From a bacterium (lineage in GTDB: Bacteria; Patescibacteriota; Minisyncoccia; Moranbacterales; UBA2206), in contig JAJYDG010000004.1 of NCBI GenBank assembly GCA_021777675.1, positions 1 through 42,715 on the forward strand: a stretch of 42,715 nucleotides of DNA, read 5' to 3'. The notes below the pieces were generated by a model that saw nothing but the letters and a program-made list of their open reading frames with translations, did no database searches and was not told the DNA's origin. Positions 9,291 to 18,181 of this stretch are shown one piece after another (position 1 is the stretch's first letter; each line of letters starts with the position of its first letter). The translations under genes and the position numbers were made by a program.

Positions 9291-11174
9291 ATGAATAATG
9301 ATAATCCGAAAATATCCATAATCACCCCATCATACAACAGTGGAAAATTCATTGAACGAGCCATTAAAAGCGTTCTCGAACAAGACTATGAAAACTGGGA
9401 ACATATCATAATGGACAGTGAATCAACCGATAATACACTGGAAATATTAAAAAAATATCCGCATTTAGATTGGACTTCAAAAAAAGATAACGGTCAAGCA
9501 GACGCGATGAATAAGGGTTTTCTGAAAAGCACCGGCAATATCATTGTCTATCTTAATGCCGATGATTATTTTTTTCCGGGAGCATTTTCGGCTGTTGTTA
9601 AAGAATTTAAACGAGGCGCAAAATTTGTGGTGGGCAATATTTTAGTTAAGAGCCCCCGCTTAAATGCGGAATTTCTAAATACGCCAAGAATAACTTTATC
9701 CGGAATGTTGAGACATTGGGAACCAAACGCTTTTCCGCATAATCCGGTCGGCTATTTTTATTTACGCGAAGTGCAAGAAAATTGCCCGTTTAATCCGCAA
9801 AATTATGCCGGAATGGATTTGGAATTCCTGCTTGACGCATCTTCAAAATACGCCTTTTCAAAAATCGATTTTACGCTTGGCTGTTTCGAAGATGGAATAG
9901 CAACAAAAACCGGAGTAACGCAATCACGATTTGATTATTGGAAGCCAAGCAACTTGCCTTATCTGGAAAAATACATAAATAAATTGTCGCCAAGAGAAAA
10001 ATTAAAATACGAAAAAGATCGTCGCGATGGATATGCTTTGATGCAAGAACATATGAACAAGCTGAATGAAAAAAAATTTGAACTTATTCCCAGCGAAAAA
10101 TTGCCACTTATTTCGATTATTGTTCCGACTTATAATTGCGAAAAATATATTTGTCGAGCAATTAATTCCGTTTTATCTCAAAATTTAAAAAATTTAGAAA
10201 TTATTGTTATTGATGATGCATCATCCGACAATACCCTAAATTTACTTAAACAATTACATAAAAATAATCCGCAAATCAAAATTTTGATCCAGGAAAAAAA
10301 TCAGAAACAAGGCGCAGCGAGAAACAGGGGGCTGGATGAGGCCAGGGGAAAATATATTTTTTTTCTTGACGCTGACGATTGGCTGGAAAATGGTTGTCTG
10401 AAGCATCTGCTCTCCCTTTCAGAAAAATATGCGACAGAAATAACAGCTTGCGGAACCAATAAAGTTTGGGAAAATGGAAAAAAAGAATTCTATCATGGCT
10501 ATGCGCTTTCCTGCGATGATAAAAAAGAAGCATTAAATTATTTAGCTGATTACAAAATCGGCACAATCGTTTGGAATAAACTTTACCAAAGAGAGTTTAT
10601 TGAAAAAAACAAATTACGCTTTTCTGTTCCCTATGAACACGAAGATGTGATGTTTTCCGTACAAGCAATATTCTCTTGTCAAAACTATATTTCCATCGCC
10701 ACGCCATATTATAATTATTTTCAAAGAGAAACTTCACTTGTCCATTCTAAGCAACAATTATTGCATTTGGAATCATATATTAAGTTATATGCTGATATGA
10801 TCACTTTTTTTGAAAAAAATAATTTTGGAAAAAATGAAGAAGAAGAGATTATTTGTCGCCGACTGCTAAAAGCACATTGTTCAAGAGAGGTTCATCGACA
10901 ATTCATTCGTTATGCCAAAACGCATAAAAAAGAAGATTGGGAAAGAGACATTTGGCTAGCTTGCAAAAATATTTTAGGCACACCGGGATTTGCCGTTGCC
11001 GATTTTTTAATTTTTTCCATCGAAAATTCAGACTTAAATAAAAAATCCGCCCTGAAAAAATTCAATCGAAAATCCTTTTCCGAAAAATGTGCAAAATTAT
11101 TGCTGGCAAGCAAGTTCGGTCCGCTAGCACAAAAAACTTACTATTTTTTAAAAGATAAAAAAATAATTAAATAA
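9291..11174 (+). CDS. Tandem two-domain GT2 glycosyltransferase
   Basis: 627 residues with two complete GT-A domains. The first begins ISIITPSYNSGKFI with acidic motif NADDYFFPG near residue 84. The second begins ISIIVPTYNCEKYI near residue 268 with motif DADDWLENG near 360. Both carry the DxD-type motif, so both could be catalytic, adding two sugars in sequence as chondroitin- or hyaluronan-like synthases do. A C-terminal 180-residue helical region follows the second domain. No membrane span is evident. It lies 32 bp after the DUF5672/GT4 gene and 34 bp before the next, in one probable operon. Confidence 0.85.
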   Translation: MNNDNPKISIITPSYNSGKFIERAIKSVLEQDYENWEHIIMDSESTDNTLEILKKYPHLDWTSKKDNGQADAMNKGFLKSTGNIIVYLNADDYFFPGAFSAVVKEFKRGAKFVVGNILVKSPRLNAEFLNTPRITLSGMLRHWEPNAFPHNPVGYFYLREVQENCPFNPQNYAGMDLEFLLDASSKYAFSKIDFTLGCFEDGIATKTGVTQSRFDYWKPSNLPYLEKYINKLSPREKLKYEKDRRDGYALMQEHMNKLNEKKFELIPSEKLPLISIIVPTYNCEKYICRAINSVLSQNLKNLEIIVIDDASSDNTLNLLKQLHKNNPQIKILIQEKNQKQGAARNRGLDEARGKYIFFLDADDWLENGCLKHLLSLSEKYATEITACGTNKVWENGKKEFYHGYALSCDDKKEALNYLADYKIGTIVWNKLYQREFIEKNKLRFSVPYEHEDVMFSVQAIFSCQNYISIATPYYNYFQRETSLVHSKQQLLHLESYIKLYADMITFFEKNNFGKNEEEEIICRRLLKAHCSREVHRQFIRYAKTHKKEDWERDIWLACKNILGTPGFAVADFLIFSIENSDLNKKSALKKFNRKSFSEKCAKLLLASKFGPLAQKTYYFLKDKKIIK

Positions 11175-11208
11175 TTTTAAAAAAAAATTAAATTTAATCA
11201 ATCCCCAG

Positions 11209-12324
11209 ATGAAAATATCAATCGTTATTCCAATTTATAATGAAGAAACGACCCTGGAAAGCATTATTCTTGCCGTAAGTCATGCCGACACTTTGGGCAT
11301 TGAAAAGCAAGTCATTCTCGTGGACGATTGTAGTTGTGATAAATCACGAGAAATATTGAAAAAATATGAAAAAATTCATACTGTTATCTATCATAAAAAA
11401 AATAAAGGCAAGGGCGGAGCGCTTCAAACCGGTTTTAAAAATGCCATCGGAGATATTATCATTATTCAAGATGCTGATTTGGAATATGACCCCGATGAAT
11501 ATCCAAAATTACTAAAACCACTTTTGGATAATAAAGCCGATGTGGTTTTTGGATCGCGCTTTGCAGGCGGACAAGCGCATCGCGTGCTTTATTTTTGGCA
11601 CACTGTAATGAATAAATTTTTAACTTTACTTTCCAATGCGTTTTCCGATTTAAACTTAACCGATATGGAAACTTGTTATAAAGTTTTTCGCAAAAGTGTT
11701 TTAGATAAAATTCATATTGAAGAAAACCGCTTCGGTTTTGAACCTGAAATTACCGCTAAAGTCGGAGAGCTTTCTCGTACGCAAAATATTCGGGTTTATG
11801 AAGTTGGCATTTCTTATCATGGCAGAACCTATTCCGATGGTAAAAAAATCGGCTGGAAAGACGGAATTCAAGCTCTTTGGTGCATTTTTAAATATAACAC
11901 CTCTCCCTTTGCGCGCCTAACGAAATATGCCTTGAATGGAGTTTTGGTTGCTTTATCGCAAATTTTATCCATTTTTATTTTGGTAAATTATTTCGCTTTT
12001 CAAACTCCGGCCCTGCAAGAAGTCGCCAATTTAATCAGCATTGAAATCAGCGTTTTGGTTGGATTGCTATTGCATTCTAATATCACTTGGCGCTATAAAT
12101 ATGAAACTGTTAGAAATTTTTTGAAAATTTTTATTTATTTTCACCTGATAACCGGGATTTCTTTTGTTGCTCGAGTCATTCTATTCCCCATTCTTGCCAC
12201 AACCGGAATGAATTATATGGCCAACACGCTTATTGGCGTGTTCTTAGCAATTGTGCTTAATTTTCTGGGTTATGATCGATTATTTTTTAAAAATAAATTA
12301 GCGAAAATAGTTAAGCAAAAATAA
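11209..12324 (+). CDS. Polyprenyl-phosphate sugar synthase (GT2) fused to a GtrA-like membrane domain
   Basis: 371 residues. The N-terminal GT2 domain starts KISIVIPIYNEETTL, has the donor motif DAD at residues 88-90 and the conserved KGKGGALQTG loop near 66. It closely follows the dolichyl-phosphate mannose synthase pattern. From about residue 236 four hydrophobic segments form a GtrA-type domain, a family linked to moving polyprenyl-linked sugars across the membrane. The fusion would couple synthesis of a lipid-linked sugar with flipping it outward for use by membrane transferases such as the neighbouring multi-pass proteins. Confidence 0.88.
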   Translation: MKISIVIPIYNEETTLESIILAVSHADTLGIEKQVILVDDCSCDKSREILKKYEKIHTVIYHKKNKGKGGALQTGFKNAIGDIIIIQDADLEYDPDEYPKLLKPLLDNKADVVFGSRFAGGQAHRVLYFWHTVMNKFLTLLSNAFSDLNLTDMETCYKVFRKSVLDKIHIEENRFGFEPEITAKVGELSRTQNIRVYEVGISYHGRTYSDGKKIGWKDGIQALWCIFKYNTSPFARLTKYALNGVLVALSQILSIFILVNYFAFQTPALQEVANLISIEISVLVGLLLHSNITWRYKYETVRNFLKIFIYFHLITGISFVARVILFPILATTGMNYMANTLIGVFLAIVLNFLGYDRLFFKNKLAKIVKQK

Positions 12325-12335
12325 CTTTTTAAATA

Positions 12336-13979
12336 ATGCTTCAATTATTCGTACTGTTTTCATTTTTTCTTTGGTTGTTTTCCTTGCTTGGAATAGGCTG
12401 TTTTTTGCATGCCTTTCTTTCAATTTTTTTTAGAGATTTTGACCTATCCGATGAATTGATCATTTTTTATTATGGCACACTTGGATTGATTTGCGTTTCC
12501 GTAATCGGAACACTTTTTAATTTTTTTATTCCCCTTGGCCAATCTTTTTCCGTCATTGTCTTACTCCCGGGGCTGTTTTTGTTTTATATTTACAGAAAAA
12601 ATTTCATTTCTCTGAAGAAAAATAACCTTTTTCTCATGGCCATGCTTTCTCTTTTCTGCGGGTTTTTTTCACTAATGAATCTAACCAACTATGACACCGG
12701 GCTCTATCATCTTCCAATGATTAACTGGATCACAAAAAGCATACTGCCTTTCGGTCTTGCCAATCTGCATGACCGTTTCGGTTTCAATTCATCTTGGTTC
12801 GTTGCCGCTTCAATTATTTATCCGCTAAGAAGCATTACTAAATCGCCTTTTTTTATTGTTAACGCCCTGATTTATTTTTTTTATGGAACTTTGATTTTTT
12901 CATCTTTACTAAAAATACAAAACGAATCAAAGCTTAAATTTTCTTCACTCTTTATTTTGATAACATTTTTCCCATGGCTATTTACGCTTAATCCTTTTTT
13001 TGTTTCCTCACCTTCTCCGGACGCACCAATTATTATTTTGATTTTCTTCACCACTTTTTTGATTATTCGCTATTTTGAAAATAAAAAAGAAGATAATATT
13101 TTAATTGCCTTACTCTTTTCTTTTTTTGCCCTTACTGTAAAATTATCCGCTTTTTTTTGTTTTTTTGAAGTTTTATTAATCGCCATTTTTGCCTGCAAAA
13201 AAGCAACTAAGCTTAAATATGGAATAATTCTATTGGCATTGTTGATCATTGGAATTCCCTATTTAAGCAGAGGCGTAATTCTATCCGGCTATACTGCATT
13301 TCCTTTAACTGCCGGCTATTTTAATTTTCAATGGAGCGTTGCTCCGGAATCTGCCGAAAATACAGCGAATTGGATAAAAAGCTGGGCAAGAATTCCCGGC
13401 GTTGACTGGCATATTGCGTTAAAAAATCCAAACTGGCCATCATCTTGGTTGCAACGAAATAGTGTTTTTTTATGGCCATATTGCATATCGATTGCTTTAA
13501 GTATTTTACTTATTTTGCTTAGTTTTATTTTGGAAAAAAACAAGAAAGCGCTAAAATTTTTAGCTATCTTGTCACTCTCTTTTTCAGGTTGTCTTTTTTG
13601 GTTTTTTTCCGCCCCTGAACCGCGCTTTGGTTATGGCTATTTATTTTCTTTTTCCAGTCTATTGTGGAGTTATGGTCTCTATAACTTATTTGCTGAGAAA
13701 AAAATAACCGACTTGCTAATGAAAAGTGTTTTGTTTCTTTTTTTCTTTTTACTGATTTTCAATAATAACCTATCCCTAAAGCAAATATTTAAAACAACTA
13801 AAATTAAAAATGCCCGCTATGAAAAAAACACAACCAACCAATCGGATATCGTTTTTTCACCAAAATCAGGAGATCAATGTTTCGATGCTCCGCTTCCTTG
13901 CACGCCCTATTTCAATAAAGATTTGAAAATAATAAAAGATAAAAATAATAATTTCAAAATGTTTTATTTTGAAAAATAA
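12336..13979 (+). CDS. Multi-pass membrane protein, possible polyprenol-dependent glycosyltransferase
   Basis: 547 residues dominated by about 11-13 hydrophobic helices, with a short soluble tail of about 60 residues. The segment NYDTGLYHLPMINW near residue 126 and the following GLANLHDRFGFNSSWF resemble the LIC_10190-type membrane family in my memory. In GT-C folds an acidic residue in such an early extracellular loop is often catalytic. It sits 11 bp after the sugar-phosphate synthase/GtrA gene, so it may use the lipid-linked sugar that protein makes. The family name is a recollection; the membrane topology is seen directly. Confidence 0.6.
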   Translation: MLQLFVLFSFFLWLFSLLGIGCFLHAFLSIFFRDFDLSDELIIFYYGTLGLICVSVIGTLFNFFIPLGQSFSVIVLLPGLFLFYIYRKNFISLKKNNLFLMAMLSLFCGFFSLMNLTNYDTGLYHLPMINWITKSILPFGLANLHDRFGFNSSWFVAASIIYPLRSITKSPFFIVNALIYFFYGTLIFSSLLKIQNESKLKFSSLFILITFFPWLFTLNPFFVSSPSPDAPIIILIFFTTFLIIRYFENKKEDNILIALLFSFFALTVKLSAFFCFFEVLLIAIFACKKATKLKYGIILLALLIIGIPYLSRGVILSGYTAFPLTAGYFNFQWSVAPESAENTANWIKSWARIPGVDWHIALKNPNWPSSWLQRNSVFLWPYCISIALSILLILLSFILEKNKKALKFLAILSLSFSGCLFWFFSAPEPRFGYGYLFSFSSLLWSYGLYNLFAEKKITDLLMKSVLFLFFFLLIFNNNLSLKQIFKTTKIKNARYEKNTTNQSDIVFSPKSGDQCFDAPLPCTPYFNKDLKIIKDKNNNFKMFYFEK

Positions 13980-13983
13980 ATCT

Positions 13984-15120
13984 ATGAAAAAATATTTGTT
14001 AATAATTCATCCTCATTTTACAATTCCGGGTGGTGCCGGAAAAATGGCACTAGAGCTGGGCAAACGATTATCAAAAGAAATGAATGTCATAGTGATTGCG
14101 CAAAAAATAAATCAAGAATATATCAAAGAATTTCCCGAACTTATTTTTGAAAGTGTCAACGGACCCGTTACGAGCAGTTTTTTATTTTGGCTGCTCCTTC
14201 CCTTTTGGCAAATTAAAACCGCAAAAATAATCAAAAAATATGCAAAAAAAGGAAAAGTAACCTTGCTTTGTAGCGTCTTTCCTGCTAATTGGATCGGATT
14301 GCCCTATAAAATTTTTCATAAAAATATTCGTTGTACTTGGTTTTGTCATGAACCCAGCGGATTTATTCATATTAAAAAATGGCGCAATGCAATCAGCAGT
14401 CCGCCCAAAAGAATTATCGCCAATACTATCTTCCCTCTTTTATCATTGCTTGATAAAAAATTAGTGGCTTACGCCGATGATATTTTTGTCAATTCACGAT
14501 ATTCCCAAGCTGTTGCAAAAAAAATTTATCGAAGGACGGGAATAATCATTTATCCCGGAGTAGATGCAAAAAAATATAGCCCTGTTCGCTTTGAGGAAAA
14601 AGAAAATTATATTTTAAGTGTGGGAAGATTATCCAAATTCAAAAATTTCAATATTTTAATTTCCGCTTTTGCAAAATTAAAGGATAAAAAAGTGCTTCTT
14701 TATCTCATTGGAAATGGAGAGGAAAAAAATAATTTACAAAATTTAACAAAAAAATTAGAAATTGAAAAACGCGTTGTTTTCTTTTCCAACATTAATGACC
14801 AAACACTTGTAGATTTTTATGCTAAAGCAAAAATATTCGCGCTTTGCTCTAGAAATGAGCCATTTGGCATCGTACCAATTGAGGCGATGGCTTGTGGAAC
14901 TGCTGTTATCGCCGATAATTCCGGCGGACCGCTTGAAACAATTATCAATGGAAAAACCGGCGAGCTAATTAATTGCGAAATTGAAAATCTTCATCTCGCA
15001 TTGGAAAAATTATTGGTAAATGAAAAAACTCTAAAAATCTATTCTCTCGCAGCAAGAAATTGGGCAGTGGAAAATTTTAATTGGGACAATTCGACGGAAA
15101 AAATAAAAAGATTCTTATAA
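13984..15120 (+). CDS. GT4-family glycosyltransferase
   Basis: About 378 residues with the GT-B two-lobe form. The N-terminal lobe holds the glycine-rich loop GGAGKMALELGKRL. The C-terminal lobe starts at YILSVGRLSKFKN and contains the donor-binding EPFGIVPIEAMACGTAVIA, with the paired glutamates typical of retaining GT4 enzymes. The frame extends to a TTG at 13969 inside the previous gene; I chose the ATG at 13984 because it is 4 bp after that gene's stop and directly precedes the first hydrophobic strand. It ends 21 bp from the convergent lipase gene. Donor and acceptor are unknown. Confidence 0.88.
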   Translation: MKKYLLIIHPHFTIPGGAGKMALELGKRLSKEMNVIVIAQKINQEYIKEFPELIFESVNGPVTSSFLFWLLLPFWQIKTAKIIKKYAKKGKVTLLCSVFPANWIGLPYKIFHKNIRCTWFCHEPSGFIHIKKWRNAISSPPKRIIANTIFPLLSLLDKKLVAYADDIFVNSRYSQAVAKKIYRRTGIIIYPGVDAKKYSPVRFEEKENYILSVGRLSKFKNFNILISAFAKLKDKKVLLYLIGNGEEKNNLQNLTKKLEIEKRVVFFSNINDQTLVDFYAKAKIFALCSRNEPFGIVPIEAMACGTAVIADNSGGPLETIINGKTGELINCEIENLHLALEKLLVNEKTLKIYSLAARNWAVENFNWDNSTEKIKRFL

Positions 15121-15141
15121 AAAACATACTTTTATTTTTTT

Positions 15142-17811
15142 CTATGATTTGAACACTTTCATTCTTCCTAAAAAAAATTCGAATAGTAATAAAAAACCGA
15201 AGACAGAAAAAATAAAGGTAAATTCATTTTCGCTTTCCGCTTGCTGTTGCTTTGCGCCAGCTAACTGTTTAGTTGAAATAAAATTATTTTCACTCTTTGT
15301 CGCTGAATTATTACTCGAAAACTTTTCCGTTTTAACATTTTCCGAGACAGCAGTGGCTAACACTTCTTTTTGCGCCTTTTTCGCTTTGCTTTTCTTGTGA
15401 TTGGCAGTATTTGAATTATCTGAAATTTTTGGAACAACCGGATTATTTTCAGACAAAATAACTGCCGGAACGACCGGAGTATCAGTGTTTTCTCCTATAA
15501 CACTTTTTGTATTTTCTTCATTTGAATTTGAATCAATTTGAGTTTGTTGGTCGGGATTTATCACACTATTTTCGCTAACGAGTACTGCTAATTCTTCTTT
15601 TCCACCAGCCACAGTTGTTCCTGAAAAAGTGGTTGTGAATTCCGTCGGCGCAATCCCATCAATTTTGGAAATTCTTGCCGCTTCAATCGCATAGCTTCCT
15701 GTTGCTGTGCCTTGGGTTAGGATGCGATATTTTCCATCTTCGGGATTGGGAATAGCAATAAATTCATTGGGGGTTTCATATCCGCTATAATAAGCACCGT
15801 CAATTTGATTGACAGTTTTATTTTTATCAAAATCCTTTCCAACAATCTTTCCACTAGGCGAAATTATTTGGATATCAATTGGGGAAAAAACATTAAATAG
15901 CAAAATATTGGGGATATGTGTCTTATTTACTTCTTCGCAAGAATTTTTTCCCGTCAATTCATAGAGCACTTCGCATTGCGCTTCTTGTGGCAAATTTATA
16001 TGCGAAGAATTTAGAATTGTTTGTTTTTCAGCCGGAATTGCCTTGGCGCTATTAAGAGGAACAGTTTCGTCTCCTTGTGAAGATTCTATTGCATAATCAC
16101 CCATATTATTATCATAAAATTTTTCAGGCATTCCATCTTCCCAACGATCTTCCACTATACTATCAATAACTCTTATCTTGGCAATAGTATTTTTCTTATC
16201 CCCTTCGCCAACAATATTTATCAATTTAACTTTTTTCAATCTTTCCAAACTATCCTTTTGATTTAAATCTTCTAAAAATTTATTTCTGGGATATTTTTCA
16301 AAATATTTTCTAGTTGAATTTTTCGACACATCAAATAAATAATCATAGATAGGAAGCAATTGTTGTGCAGAAGGAACCTCTTTTCGCAAATATGCGTATA
16401 AATTAACATACCCTTTGTGCAACGCTTCCATCTCAAAGTGATGTTTGACTATTTTCTCTTCAATAGTAAAAAATCCTTCTCCTGCTTCCCATCTCAAATA
16501 AGCTTCTGGTGCTCCAATATTGGGCGTTCCTAATAATATTAGATGGCTGACATCATCTTGATAGTTAGCACCTTCGACATAACTTCGCGCAACTAGTCCG
16601 CCCATGCTGTGCGCCACCAAATCAACCTTGGAAAGTCCGGAAGTTTTTTTTATTTGTTCGATTTTATTTTTCAATAAATCAGCTGATTGAATATTATCAT
16701 TTCTCCATTCATAAGGAAAGGTAAACATAGTTTGATTTTCTTTGTAACCGTTTTTTTTCAACGAAGCCAATAAATCATCATAGGTATGTAAAATTGGATC
16801 AAGTACTAATTCGCCGGATGCATTTTTTTCTGATCCCATAATTCCCGGGATTATAATAACTGGATCAGCAATGAAATCTGTCGTTTTGAATCCATCCAAA
16901 GCATAGTCACCCTGCAATAATTCACCACCTGAAAAATTATTTGTTTCGGTTTTTGGTCCAAAGGAACTGTCATACCAATTGTTTTTCAATTTAACTGCCG
17001 AAAAATCAACACCCCAATCTTCATTATTACTGGCATATTTTTCAGCATGAGAAACAAGCGCCACATTCTGAGCATTGCCGGAAAAATTGGAATTAATAAC
17101 CTCCAATGAACTTCTCATTTCTCCTTCATAATTATCAATATTGACTTCAATATCCGCGTAGGCATTATTTCTAAAAACAGCATTTTCTATATGTAAGTTT
17201 CCCGCATTAAGCCTTATGGCTGGGTTAATAAGATTAGGAATAATCACATCTTGCGCATAGACTGGCGGCAAAAAAAATGCCCTCCAATCATCCAGCCAAC
17301 TCATCCCTTTGGAACACTTTTTTCGATCAACATATCTGGCAGTTCCCATATTGGAAAATTCAACATAACGCATCAATGACTTACCGGCATTATTATTGCT
17401 AAACTCGATTAAACCACTTTCTTGATTAAAACATTCCGGATCGTATCCCTCACCAAACATAGATAAATCAACATTAGCTTTTTTAAAATAAATTTTATCA
17501 TCTCGTGTTCCCTCAGCAATGATTCTTCCGGAATATACATATAAACTCAAAAGTTCTATCTGTGTTCCTGCTTCAATTTTAAGTGTTGCTCCGTCAACAA
17601 TAACTATTGATTTCGCCGGATTATTGAAAATCTTTTTTCCACTCCAAACAATGTCCTGATTGATCACGATATAATCATCAAAGTTGCTCCACTTATTTTC
17701 GTCGTTTTCAATGGCTTGAACAGTTTCGGCATATGAAAAATCAATAGGCACTGAGCCGGAAAAAACAAAAACAACACCAAAAAATATTAATGAAAAACTT
17801 TTTTTAAACAT
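15142..17811 (-). CDS. Exported LCAT-like acyl hydrolase/acyltransferase with N-terminal beta-rich region and C-terminal anchor
   Basis: 889 residues. A signal sequence occupies residues 1-28. Residues about 60-300 form repeated short beta segments (several Asn-Asn, Ile-Glu-Phe motifs) resembling a right-handed beta-helix. The alpha/beta hydrolase part begins PVIIIPGIMGSE near 325, with nucleophile Ser in LVAHSMGGLVARS near 400. The probable Asp is in QGDETVPLNS and the His in NSSHINLPQ, giving a full triad in LCAT (PF02450) order. A Ser/Asn/Lys-rich stretch and a C-terminal hydrophobic helix with basic end follow, suggesting a surface-anchored enzyme. Its natural ester or lipid substrate is unknown; it could act on host or scavenged lipids. 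Confidence 0.82.
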   Translation of the reverse strand: MFKKSFSLIFFGVVFVFSGSVPIDFSYAETVQAIENDENKWSNFDDYIVINQDIVWSGKKIFNNPAKSIVIVDGATLKIEAGTQIELLSLYVYSGRIIAEGTRDDKIYFKKANVDLSMFGEGYDPECFNQESGLIEFSNNNAGKSLMRYVEFSNMGTARYVDRKKCSKGMSWLDDWRAFFLPPVYAQDVIIPNLINPAIRLNAGNLHIENAVFRNNAYADIEVNIDNYEGEMRSSLEVINSNFSGNAQNVALVSHAEKYASNNEDWGVDFSAVKLKNNWYDSSFGPKTETNNFSGGELLQGDYALDGFKTTDFIADPVIIIPGIMGSEKNASGELVLDPILHTYDDLLASLKKNGYKENQTMFTFPYEWRNDNIQSADLLKNKIEQIKKTSGLSKVDLVAHSMGGLVARSYVEGANYQDDVSHLILLGTPNIGAPEAYLRWEAGEGFFTIEEKIVKHHFEMEALHKGYVNLYAYLRKEVPSAQQLLPIYDYLFDVSKNSTRKYFEKYPRNKFLEDLNQKDSLERLKKVKLINIVGEGDKKNTIAKIRVIDSIVEDRWEDGMPEKFYDNNMGDYAIESSQGDETVPLNSAKAIPAEKQTILNSSHINLPQEAQCEVLYELTGKNSCEEVNKTHIPNILLFNVFSPIDIQIISPSGKIVGKDFDKNKTVNQIDGAYYSGYETPNEFIAIPNPEDGKYRILTQGTATGSYAIEAARISKIDGIAPTEFTTTFSGTTVAGGKEELAVLVSENSVINPDQQTQIDSNSNEENTKSVIGENTDTPVVPAVILSENNPVVPKISDNSNTANHKKSKAKKAQKEVLATAVSENVKTEKFSSNNSATKSENNFISTKQLAGAKQQQAESENEFTFIFSVFGFLLLFEFFLGRMKVFKS

Positions 17812-18092
17812 TTTCTAAATTTAACGCTATTTATGAATAAAAAAATCAACCAAACCAAATTCAAAAGTGGCCAATAAGCAACCACCCAAATGACAATAAA
17901 TTTTAAATTATAGATACCAAATATTCGAGAACCTGAGTTTAAATAAATTCCCAAATTTGCCAAAGCAGAAAAAACAAACAATCCGATTGTTATTTTTTTT
18001 GTTTTAAAATAAACGCCAATCGCAATTGCAAAAGAGATACATAATAAAATAAGTATTATTTTTAAATCAATGCTCGGACTGGAAAAAAACAT
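17787..18092 (-). CDS. Small membrane protein of unknown function
   Basis: 101 residues with three to four hydrophobic helices and short basic loops (KTKK near residue 30, KFRKCLKK near the end). No family recognised. It overlaps the start of the LCAT-like gene by 25 bp, so the two are almost certainly co-transcribed from the promoter at 18126-18134 and translationally coupled. It may help localise or secrete the hydrolase, but that is inference from position only. Confidence 0.65.
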   Translation of the reverse strand: MFFSSPSIDLKIILILLCISFAIAIGVYFKTKKITIGLFVFSALANLGIYLNSGSRIFGIYNLKFIVIWVVAYWPLLNLVWLIFLFINSVKFRKCLKKVFH

Positions 18093-18125
18093 ATTTTTTC
18101 ATTTTATAAAATTTACTTTTAGATT

Positions 18126-18134
18126 ATTATACCA
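18126..18134 (-). promoter_or_regulatory. Extended -10 promoter of the small membrane protein/LCAT-like operon
   Basis: On the - strand, TGG followed by a perfect TATAAT (18131-18126). No good -35 is seen, as expected for an extended -10. The leader would be about 27 bases. Confidence 0.55.
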
Positions 18135-18146
18135 TAAAAATATTTT

Positions 18147-18175
18147 TTGCCTATTTTTATTTATTTATGTATAAT
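18147..18175 (+). promoter_or_regulatory. Sigma70 promoter giving a leaderless transcript
   Basis: TTGCCT (18147-18152), exact 17-bp spacer, perfect TATAAT (18170-18175), then six bases and the ATG at 18182. The transcription start is expected at or next to the A of the ATG. This also argues for the second ATG over the one at 18167, which lies inside the promoter. Confidence 0.75.
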
Positions 18176-18181
18176 AACTTT

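Noticed and set aside
18167-18181. The first ATG of the DUF2142-like frame as start
   Set aside because: It lies inside the promoter, overlapping the -10 box, so it would not be in the transcript.
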